From NCBI RefSeq assembly GCF_017591435.1, contig NC_059304.1, positions 32,401,443-32,465,442 on the forward strand: 64,000 nt of DNA. Reading direction: 5' to 3'. A program made the position numbers and the translations under genes. The DNA comes from Portunus trituberculatus. Taxonomy: Eukaryota; Arthropoda; Malacostraca; Decapoda; Portunidae. Below are positions 24,184-32,342 of this stretch, in pieces. Numbering within the stretch: position 1 is the first letter of the stretch; each line of letters opens with the position of its first letter. The notes below the pieces were generated by a model. The model made no database searches, was not told where the DNA came from, and worked only from the letters and a program-made list of their open reading frames with translations.

Positions 24184-24590
24184 TTGTAATATTGTTCCAT
24201 TTCTTTGGGTTATTATGGTTTGGAGATATCTCATGGGAAATGCTCCACGTGGCAGAGGGTGATTTGACGAAGTAAAATTAAAAGTATACGAGACTTACCT
24301 CTGGTTAGTTGAAGTATGCTTAGAATTTTATGAGTCAAATCACCCCTGCCGTGTGAGATTTCACATGCCTCCTCTTCCTGCCCTGTTTTATCTTGATGTA
24401 CAAGGCTTGTACTTTTGATCAGTTTGTTATTTAGTGTCATGTGGGTGTTCGTGGCTACAAAGTCTGACAGCTACTGAGCGACAGCGACATCTCATGTGAA
24501 ATCTCCACGACGGCAGGGTGATTTGACTCATAAAATTCTAAGCATACTTCAACTAACCAGAGGTAAGTCTCGTATACTTCTTAATTTTTC
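24184..24590. repeat. Inverted-repeat (fold-back) element
   Basis: Two arms of about 96 bp, 24272-24367 and 24493-24588, are near-perfect reverse complements around a spacer of about 125 bp. Each arm contains AACCAGAGGTAAGTCT in one orientation. A third, partial copy of the arm end (CTCATG..GAAAT, GGCAG, GGGTGATTTGAC) lies at 24222-24268 in the same orientation as the right arm. There is no ORF of note. It could be a MITE or fold-back element. Its left edge is close to the gap and its right edge is fused to a truncated LINE-A. Confidence 0.8.
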
Positions 24591-25757
24591 CCAATCTAGG
24601 TCTTATTTTAGTACTTATCAATTTCTTCATCATTTCCTTGTCCATATAGTGAAATGCTACTCCAATATTCCTTAGCAAATTATACGTCTCTGAAAATTCT
24701 ATCAATATGGCTTACAGGTTGATTATTTTCTTCCATTGTCACTCCCAAGTCCTTTTCCTTTTTACTTTTTCTAGTTCTACTCCATCTCCCATCTTATAGA
24801 TTCCCACTGGTCGTCTTTCACTTTTTCCCATTTCCATGACATGGCTTTTGTCCACATTGAATTCCATCTCCCATTTTTGCTCCATTTCCAGATCTTGTTT
24901 AAGTCTTCCTGTATTTCACAATCCTCTTTTGTTTAATGACTCTGCATTAGTTTCGCATCGTCCGCAAACAGATTTATGTAGCTGTTCACTCCTCTGGCAT
25001 GTCATTTATATATACGAGAAAAGTATTGGTGCCAATACTGACCCCTGTGGCACTCCGCTGTCTACTGTTCTCCACTTGGACTTCATATCTTTAACTATCG
25101 TCCTTATTTCTCTCCCCCTTAAGTAATTCTTCATCCATCTCAATGTGCTTCCTTTTAAGCCACCCTTCTCCTCTAACTTCCATAGTAATCTTTCATGTGG
25201 CACTTTATCAAATGCCTTTTTTAGATCTAAATAAATACAGTCAACCCATCCCTCTCTCTTGTACTTTATCAACTAATCTAGAATAGAAACTCAATAAATT
25301 TGTTACACATGACTGATCTTTTCTAAAACCAAATTGGCTATTTGATAATATTTTGTTGTCTTCAAGAAACTCAATCCATTGCTTCTTTATTACTTTTTCA
25401 CACATCTTGCATATTACACTAGTTAGTGATACCGGTCTGTAATTTAAAGGTTCTTCCTTCCTTCCGCTCTTATATATGGGAACCACCTCAGCTCTTTTTC
25501 CACTCCACTGGCACTGTTCCATTTTCAATTGAGCATTTTATGATGTTGTATATTGGACTTGCTAGTTCTTCCCTACATTCTTTCAGTATTCTACCTGAGA
25601 CTTCATCCGGTCCCATTGCCTTTTCCTCATCTAGTTTCGTTATCACCTTTTTATTTCAAGCTTGGTTACTTTAATCTCTTTCATATAGACAGTCTCTATT
25701 ACCCTGTGGTCTTCAAATTTGGATTCCTTAAAGAGAAGATGAAATTTACTATTTAAC
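24591..25757 (-). mobile_element. LINE-A copy A3, internal fragment
   Basis: Starts in the RT thumb (CCAATCTAGGTCTTA, equivalent to about 17315 in A1) and ends in the sequence upstream of the RT fingers (TTTACTATTTAAC, equivalent to about 18480). Both ends are truncated without tail or (AC)n. The RT palm frame 25272-25006 is intact where A1 and A2 are shifted (six T at the LKKAFDKV codons instead of five), so A3 is not simply a copy of either. Confidence 0.9.
25006..25528 (-). pseudogene. LINE-A3 reverse transcriptase fragment
   Basis: 25528-25241 has KRAEVVPIYKSG, LNYRPVSLTS and QFGFRKDQSC (usually GRSC here). 25272-25006 has YLDLKKAFDKVPH to SGVPQGSVLAPILF. An indel near 25265 and another near 25018 break the frame before FADD. 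Confidence 0.88.
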
Positions 25758-26008
25758 CTTCAATACGGTGACACCTATGTAGGCGATGAAGCCCCAGTAG
25801 CATAAGGGTGATGCCTACGTAAACGTCATATTTCTTTTCTGAGCTTTCTTCAGTTCAGTTGTCCCATTATAATGTGTTGGATACCAACCACACGCCGTAT
25901 GCTGTCCTTAAAATCTTAGTGCTCCTCACCATCCTTGTCTCCACCAATCACTAAAGATAAGCTACATGCGTCCCACCTTGTGTCTAAAATTACCCAATGG
26001 CATAGACT

Positions 26009-26067
<59 letters not shown>

Positions 26068-26155
26068 CATCTCCTTTCCTCCCTCCCCATCTCCTTCCTC
26101 TCCTCCCTCTCGAAAGATAAGTTACATGCGTCCTGCCTTGTAACATTCGTGAAAA

Positions 26156-26158
<3 letters not shown>
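25758..26158. other. Unassigned stretch with (CT)n inside a direct repeat
   Basis: 25758-25950 is unique sequence without an ORF. A 28-bp direct repeat (AAAGATAAGCTACATGCGTC and a near-identical second copy) lies at about 25952-25980 and 26114-26142, flanking (CT)n at 26010-26064 and a CT-rich stretch. It may mark a duplicated target or a slippage-prone locus. No gene seen. Confidence 0.6.

Positions 26159-26193
<35 letters not shown>
26159..26193. repeat. (AC)n at the 5' edge of LINE-C1
   Basis: A CA tract with one TA interruption, preceded by GTGAAAAAAA and followed within 10 bp by the 5' UTR of LINE-C1. It has the same sense orientation as the other LINE 5' junctions. Confidence 0.93.
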
Positions 26194-26198
<5 letters not shown>

Positions 26199-26585
26199 AC
26201 AAGTGCAAGAGCGGCATCTAACTAACACTCCACACGCTAAGCAATGTGCTTGAGTGAGAATAGTTATTGCTATTGAGGGGCGACCAGAGCGAGTGAACGA
26301 GTGTACAGAGTGAACGTAGCCTGGTGGCGTGTACATGGGAATGATCGGAGGTGTGAGAACCTCCACACTCCAAACGACAGAGCGGGAACCACACAAAGGC
26401 CAGCCATAGCAGCCGCCAACGCATCCAACCACACACACGTAGCTACCAGGCCTGGCCCCCAGTGACCACACACCCACATGCTCCCAGGAAGAGTAAGAAA
26501 ATGGATAGACCGGTAAGAATAAATTACCAAATTCAAAATATGTTGATGAGGCCCAGGAGCAAAGCCGAAAGTGGCCAGTCAAAGC

Positions 26586-27298
26586 ATGAGTCCAGCTTCA
26601 ACAGGGGCAACATTGCAAGGTAGATTGGTAATGTTGGAGAAGAGATTTGAGGAGTTGGTGAAGGAATTAAAAGTTCAGAGGAGTGAGGAGGAGCAGGATA
26701 GAGAATTCGCAAGGCTTTGAAGGAAAGAGTTAAGAGACTGGAGGAAAATGAAAACGATTGGTGGATGAGAATGCACACTTGAAAGTGGAGGTTGAAAATA
26801 CAAGAGACGGTTGGAGGAGAAAATGGAGAGAGTAGTAAAGGAGAAAGATGACTTTAAGGAAATGATTAGTGAGCAGAATGAAAGGCTTGAAAGGGAATGG
26901 GAACTGAAGAAAACACAATGGACTGAGTCGAGGAAGCAGAGATGGTTGGATTACAAGAAATAATTAAAGATCAGTTGAAGGAAGACAAAAAAGAAAGGTC
27001 CAAGGAACTGGTTAATGTAATGAAGAATAAGGAAACATTGATAAGGGAAATAGCAGAAAAGAAGAAGAGTGTGTTAATATTTGGGATGAAAGAACAAAAT
27101 ATAACATATAAGCCTAAGAGAATTAAGGAAGAATTGAAAACGGTAAGAGATCTGTTCAAAAATCTAAATGATGATGAAAAAAAAGACCTACAAGAAGAAG
27201 TGGAAGAGATCCATAGACTGGGTCCATATAAGGAGGGAGTGAGCAGACCGATTAAAGTAGTACTGAAGTCACAACAATCTGGAGGATATCCTATATAG
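26586..27298 (+). pseudogene. LINE-C1 N-terminal coiled coil and RRM-like start
   Basis: A first piece, 26586-26720 (MSPASTGATLQGRLVMLEKR), begins the coiled coil and stops after a frameshift. Intermediate sequence keeps the Glu/Lys-rich character (KERVKRLEENEN). 26942-27298 (118 codons) contains REIAEKKKSVLIFGM, NLNDDEKKDLQEEVEEIH and GPYKEGVSRPIKVVLKSQ, the same RRM-like signature as in LINE-A and D. This protein binds LINE RNA as a trimer in related families; that role is inferred from the family. Confidence 0.8.
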
Positions 27299-27335
27299 AA
27301 CATCAAAGTTAAGAGAGATAGAAGGTTGTAAAGAG

Positions 27336-27740
27336 GTGTTTGTGAGAAAGAATAGAAATGAGGAAGAGAGGAGAAGATATAAGGAATTGGTGGAAGAGGC
27401 GAGAAGGAAAAATGATGAGCGGTCTGAGGAGGAAAGAGAAAAGTTTTTTTGGAGAGTTATAGGAGAGAGTCAGAAAGTGGTATGTGGAAAGAAGGAATAC
27501 GGAGGAACCCCTAGAGGGAGCAGTGGGTGGACCGTAATGTATACTAATATAGATGGGATACTGTCAAGTAGATTGGAATTGCAAGACTATATGATAGTGG
27601 AGAAGCCTGATATAGTGTGTTTGACTGAGACAAAATTGCATGAAAAAACAAAGATAAATTTGGATAATAAATATAATATATGGAGAAAGGATAGGGAGAG
27701 TAAAGGTGGAGGAGGAGTTATGATTATGACGAAGAAATAA
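27336..27740 (+). pseudogene. LINE-C1 RRM-like C-terminus fused in frame to the endonuclease start
   Basis: 134 codons. The first 25 residues (VRKNRNEEERRRYKELVEEA) end the RRM-like domain. Then, without stop, the APE endonuclease begins (YTNIDG at 69-74, TETKL at 97-101, GGGGVMIMT). It supports the same single-protein layout as LINE-D. A stop follows at 27740 from an indel. Endonuclease coding resumes in another frame (VTYVPPKTNSW) up to the inserted element at 27867. Confidence 0.85.
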
Positions 27741-27866
27741 ATAAATGTGGATAAGGTTTGGTATGGGAAGAACAACGCAGAAGTGATAAGCATAAGGATA
27801 AAAAGTGATGAAAAAGAATTAATAATCATGGTGACCTATGTACCTCCTAAAACAAATTCTTGGACA

Positions 27867-28615
27867 TTAACCCGCTAAGACCGATGGCCGCAAAATTCGC
27901 ACCCTCCCATTACCGCAATTATCATAAAAAAAATCAACTCTTATAAATTACTCTGGAAAAAAAAATCTGCTGTTAGTAGCCATGACAATGCATCATCCTA
28001 CAAGTTTTTATTGCTCTACTCACTATGGTTGTCTCAGAATAATAACCGATAATTGGAGAAGATTGTGGTAGCGGCAACTCGGAGAAGGTGCTTTTATGTG
28101 TATTCTTACATAATGTAAGGCACTGCTCATGTTTTATGTGTTTTCACATGTTTTTCGTGTTTTCACTCATATTGGCTGATTATAGTTACGTATGTTTTAT
28201 CAAGCATGGGTGACGATGTTGTCACAATAGCGGGTCAGGCCCGGATCTACCTCCAACCTGTGCACTTTGCGTCTTGTCCTGCCTTTTGTCTATCACTTTT
28301 ATCACTAAACTTTAGCTTCCTCTTAGCACCAGTAGCCATAGTTGTAAATAATAGTTCCTTAAATAAATAATCGTAAATAATTATCATCGCGACACGACGC
28401 TCATGCACCTCACAGAAATTTGCGGGAGACTAGCTGGCTAGAGCAGTGTGCTTCCTGGGAGCCGACAGTACTACCATAGGCCTACGTGACCAAATATCAG
28501 CAGCTACCAATGCTAGCGCGGTTTTTATTAGCGCTCAAAGTAGCTGCCCCATTTAAGGACTATCGGAAGTTTGCTATGCAGCCGTATTTAAGGCCTGTCG
28601 GACTTTACGGGTTAA
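27867..28615. mobile_element. TTAA-flanked non-autonomous DNA element (piggyBac-like) inside LINE-C1
   Basis: TTAA occurs at both ends (27867-27870 and 28612-28615). The termini are imperfect inverted repeats: TTAACCCGCTAAGACCGA on the left and, reading inward from the right, TTAACCCGTAAAGTCCGA. Removing the element and one TTAA rejoins the LINE endonuclease in one frame between KTNSWT and REYDNM. That proves an insertion with TTAA target duplication, as for piggyBac-type transposons. It has no transposase ORF and is AT-rich at the left. The reading frame 28486-29103 that starts inside it is a chimera with the LINE. Confidence 0.92.
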
Positions 28616-29336
28616 GGGAATACGACAATATGATCAAGGATACTTTACAGAGTTTGGAAAGTGTATTATCTGGAAAAAGAAAGATGATACTAGTAGGAGA
28701 TTTTAATTGTAAGGAGGTGGATTGGGAAAATCTAGTAAGTGGTGTTGGAGAGGAAGCATGGGGAGAGAGATTTCTTAATCTAATGATGGAAAATATGATG
28801 GAACAGAGGGTGAAGGAAAATACTAGATATAGAGGAGATGATGAACCGGCTAGACTGGATTTGGTGTTAACAAGAGAAGTGTACCTATGTGGAGATATAC
28901 AATACAAGTGTCCTTTGGGAAAGAGTGATCATGTGGTTATGGAAATGCAGATAGGAACAACACAGCGAAGGAAGGAGACATACAGGAATGGTAGATTGAA
29001 TTATAGAAAGATGGACACAGAAAGTTTGAAAAATTATTTCAGAAAATTAGATTGGGAGATGTTACAAATCAGAGAAGTGCAAAAGAAATATGAGATTTTA
29101 TGAAATATTATAAAGAAGGAGTTATGAAATTTGTACCAAAGTATAAACCGAGAGAGGAAGGAAGAAAGGATTGGTTTAATGCAACTTGTGTTAAGGCTAA
29201 GGAAAAGAGAGATGTGGCTTGGAAAAGATGGAAAAAGAGCAGGAATATACTAAATAAGGAGAATTATAGAGTGGCGAGAAATGAGTATGTGAGGGTAAGG
29301 AGGAGGAAGAAAGAAAATTTGAAAAAGATATTGTAG
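28616..29336 (+). pseudogene. LINE-C1 endonuclease (C-terminal part) and linker
   Basis: From 28616 the frame reads REYDNM, GDFNCKEVDWEN, RLDLVLTREVY and GKSDHVVMEM, so the metal-binding and catalytic residues GDFN and SDH are present. It stops at 29103 after an indel. 29100-29336 continues the linker with KDWFNATCVKAKEKRDVAWK, a basic segment shared by all four LINEs. Another indel follows before the RT frame. Confidence 0.9.
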
Positions 29337-29378
29337 ACAAGAGTAAGGAACATCCAAAATTGTTTTACAGGTTCATAA

Positions 29379-30455
29379 ATGGTAAACTTAAAAAGAGAGT
29401 CCATTGAAAGATTAAAAGGAGAGCAAGGGATAGTAGATGACCCTAAGAATATAGCGGAATTGCTAAATAATAGGTTTCAGCAAGTATTTACTGAAGAAAC
29501 AATGTTTGTAAAGCCACAGAATGTACAAGGAAATGTGCACATGGATGACATTAAGATACCTAAAAAGGAGTTATATAAAATGTTGGAGGAACTTAAAGAT
29601 GATAAAGCGATGGGACCAGATGAAGTTTCAGGAAAATTATTGAAGGAGTGTAGAGAAGAATTGATTGATCCATTATATGATATTATAAGGTGTTCATTAG
29701 AAACAGGGGAAGTACCAGTAGAGTGGAAGAGAGCTGAAGTGGTGCCCATTTATAAGGGAGGCAGTAAGGAAGAGCCTCTTAACTATAGACCTGTGTCTCT
29801 AACAAGTGTGGTCGGTAAGATTTGTGAGAGGGTGATAAAGAAATATTGGATACGGTTCCTGGAGGATCATAAGTTATTATCGGATCATCAATTTGGCTTC
29901 AGGAAAGGGAGGTCATGTGTAACAAATCTACTGAGCTTTTATTCAAGAGTGGTTGACAAAATACAGGAGAGAGAGGGATGGATGGACTGTGTATATTTGG
30001 ATTTAAAGAAAGCTTTTGACAAGGTACCTCACGAGAGACTGTTATGGAAAGTAGAGATTTATGGAGGACTGAAAGGAAAAGTGTTAAAGTGGATGGAAAA
30101 CTACTTGAGATGGAGGGAGATGAGAACGGTAATAAGGGATGCAAAGTCGGACTGGTTGGTGGTGGAGAGTGGAGTCCCACAAGGCTCAGTGCTGGCACCA
30201 ATACTTTTCCTTGTATATATTAATGACATGCCAGAGGGAGTAAACAGTTATATTAATTTGTTTGCGGATGATGCGAAGTTGTGTAGGTGTGTGAAGAGTG
30301 AAGAAGATTGTGAAATTTTACAGGCAGACCTGGATAAGATTTGGGAGTGGAGCAAGAGGTGGCAAATGGAATTTAATCTGAGCAAAAGTCATGTGATGGA
30401 GATGGGAAGAGTGGAAGACGGCCAAGAGGGTCATATAAGATGGGTGAAGAAGTAG
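29379..30455 (+). pseudogene. LINE-C1 reverse transcriptase core (358 codons, uninterrupted)
   Basis: The best-preserved RT in the window. Fingers: KAMGPDEVSG near residue 77, then EWKRAEVVPIY, LNYRPVSLTS and QFGFRKGRSC. Palm: YLDLKKAFDKVPH near residue 205 (first catalytic Asp), SGVPQGSVLAPILF near 264 and FADD near 294-297 (second and third Asp). The frame ends prematurely because one A is missing in GATGGGAAGAG; C2 has GATGGGAAAGAG here. The thumb and C-terminal tail continue at 30456-30942 in other frames. The annotated ATG is internal to the ancestral protein. Confidence 0.93.
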
Positions 30456-30942
30456 TGTTGAAAAAGGTGGAAAAGGAAAAGGATTTGGGAGTGATAATAC
30501 AAGACCATGGGCAGTTTGAGGCTCATATTGATAAGATGTTTGGAGAAACGTATAATTTGATAAAAATATTGGATTAGCCTTCCATTATATGGATAAAGAT
30601 ATGATGAAGAAATTAATTAGTATGGTAATTAGACCAAGATTGGAATATGCTGGAGTGGTTTGGTCCCCTTATAAAAAGAAGCATATAAGGAAGTTGGAGA
30701 GATTGCAGAGAATGGCAACAAAAATGGTTCCGGAATTGGCAGAAATGACCTATGAGGAGAGATTAAAAGAAATGAATTTGCCTACCTTGGAACAAAGAAG
30801 AGAAAGAGGAGATTTAATACAGGTTTATAAACTGTTGAATGGACTGGATGAAGTGGATAATGAGCAAATGATGTTGAGAGAGGAAAACTTAAATAGAACT
30901 ACAAGATCGCATAGTAAAAAGATAGCCAAGGAATATGCTTGA
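30456..30942 (+). pseudogene. LINE-C1 thumb and C-terminal region
   Basis: After the frameshift the sequence encodes EKEKDLGVIIQD-like thumb residues. 30589-30942 (117 codons) then has VIRPRLEYAGVVW, LERLQRMATKMVPEL and RRERGDLIQVYKL, the C-terminal signature typical of CR1/L2-like elements. It ends at a frameshift; the remaining tail (CVEVWNGLSEEVV-like) lies in another frame up to about 31080. Confidence 0.88.
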
Positions 30943-31132
30943 AGGATGTGAAAAATATAGTTTCCCACAAAGATGTGTGGAGGTGTGGAATGGTTTGAGT
31001 GAGGAGGTGGTGTCAGCAAGGAGTGTGCATAGTTTTAAAGGAAAGTTGGATGTGTGTAGATATGGAGACGGGGCCACACGAGTATGATACCCAGGCCCTG
31101 TAAAATTACAACTAGGTGAATACAACAGGTGA

Positions 31133-31133
<1 letters not shown>

Positions 31134-31192
<59 letters not shown>
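31134..31192. repeat. (AC)n, 3' tail of LINE-C1
   Basis: About 29 AC units directly after GGTGAATAC of LINE-C1 and directly before the SINE at 31193. Confidence 0.97.
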
Positions 31193-31194
<2 letters not shown>

Positions 31195-31478
31195 CGGTAT
31201 TGGTTAGAGCGCTGGCTTCACAAGCCAGAGGACCGAGTTCGATTCCCGGCCGGGTGGAGATATTTGGGTGTGTCTCCTTTCACGTGTAGCCCCTGTTCAC
31301 CTAGCAGTGAGTAGGTACGGGATGTAAATCGAGGAGTTGTGACCTTGTTGTCCCGGTGTGTGGTGTGTGCCTGGTCTCAAACCTATCCCAAAATCGGAAA
31401 TAATGAGCTCTGAGCTCGTTCCGTAGGGTAACGTCTGGCTGTCTCATCAGAGACTGCAGCAGATCAAACAAACAGTGA

Positions 31479-31480
<2 letters not shown>
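31193..31480 (+). mobile_element. tRNA-Val-like SINE (SINE-1) inside an (AC)n tract
   Basis: The head is tRNA-like: A-box region TTGGTTAGAGCG, a clean anticodon stem CTGGC/GCCAG with loop TTCACAA (anticodon CAC, Val), and B-box AGTTCGATTCC. The body includes TTCACCTAGCAGTGAGTAGG, which I recognise from decapod crustacean repeats. The 3' end AACAGTGAATAC runs into (AC)n, like the LINE-C tail GGTGAATAC. The acceptor stem does not pair, so this is not a functional tRNA gene. Pol III transcription and LINE-dependent mobilisation are inferred. Confidence 0.9.

Positions 31481-31512
<32 letters not shown>
31481..31512. repeat. (AC)n after SINE-1
   Basis: A CA tract forming the SINE tail and the left edge of the LINE-A fragment that begins ATTAGAGAGACTAC. 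Confidence 0.95.
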
Positions 31513-31514
<2 letters not shown>

Positions 31515-31943
31515 TAGAGAGACTACAAAAAATGGCTACAAGAATGGTTCCAGAATTTAAAGGGATGACATATGAGGAGAGACTAAAGGCTATGGATCTA
31601 CCAACCTTGGAACAGAGAAGAGAAAGAGGGATCTGATACAAGTTTATAAATTGATTAACGGAGGATGAAGTGGATAATGAGAAACTGATCCTGAGAGAAA
31701 AATATGACTTTAGGAACACAAGATCGCATAGTAAGAAACTAAGGAAGGGACGATGTCTGAGAGATGTTAAAAAATTTAGTTTCCATAAAGATGTGTTGAG
31801 ACTTGGAACAGTTTGAGTGAGGAAGTGGTGTCAGCAAAGAGTGTACATAGTTTTAAAGAAAAATTGGATAAGTGTAGATATGGAGACGGGACCATACGAG
31901 CATAAAGCCCAGGCCCTGTAAAACTACAACTAGGTAAATACAT
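31513..31943 (+). mobile_element. LINE-A 3' fragment
   Basis: The last 430 bp of a LINE-A on the plus strand. It starts within the RT C-terminal codons for LERLQKMATRMVPEF, passes RRERG and the tail, and ends CCAGGCCCTGTAAAACTACA, ACTAGGTAAATAC. There is no (AC)n after the tail. It breaks at the same LINE position as the minus-strand fragment 38176-38423. Confidence 0.9.
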
Positions 31944-32292
31944 GAATACAGCGTTAAATAATAATGAGTGAGAAAGAGATTCCATATAAATGCAGGTATG
32001 TGACAAGGGAAAGAATGAAAGCTGATGATGACAATGTTGGTGAAGGAGAAAGAGAATTTGAAGGCTTTGATACGGCGCAAACTTCACTATTTGATAGAGT
32101 CTTGACTATCGAACGTAAATTAGATAAATTGATAAAGGAGAGTATGGGAATGAAGAGAATGAAGAACAGGATAAAGACTCCAGAATTAAAGAAAGGATAA
32201 AAGTGGAAGAAACAGAAACTAGGCTAAGAACCGAAGATGAAGAATTAAAAGTCCAAATGCGAACTACAAGAAATTGATGGGAGAAGGACTCG
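31944..32292 (+). mobile_element. LINE-A 5' fragment with ORF start
   Basis: Begins in the LINE-A 5' UTR (ATGAATACAGCGTTAAATAA), continues through the start codon at 31964 (MSEKEIPYKCRYV, equivalent to MSEKDIPSKCRYV of A2) and the first part of the coiled coil, and breaks after the codons for KKLMGEGL. The 79-codon start piece 31964-32200 is the clearest example of the N-terminus. It is fused tail-to-head with the preceding 3' fragment and head-on with the 3' end of A2. Confidence 0.88.
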
Positions 32293-32342
32293 TGGTGAGA
32301 ATGTGTGTATTTACCTAGTTGTAGTTTTACAGGGCCTGGGCT

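Larger units (their letters stand above)
26201..31133 (+). mobile_element. LINE-C copy C1, full-length, interrupted by a TTAA element
   Basis: A plus-strand LINE of about 4.2 kb once the 749-bp insertion is subtracted. Order: 5' UTR (26201-26585), coiled coil, RRM-like region, endonuclease N-terminal part (to 27866), inserted element 27867-28615, rest of the endonuclease, linker, RT (29379-30455), C-terminal tail and 3' UTR (CCCAGGCCCTGTAAAATTAC, ACTAGGTGAATAC, AGGTGAATAC). The tail runs straight into (AC)n. The RT part is the longest intact reading frame among all LINEs here. Confidence 0.94.

Noticed and set aside
31195..31265. Functional tRNA-Val gene
   Set aside because: The anticodon arm and T-arm look good, but the acceptor stem does not pair and a SINE body with (AC)n tail follows.
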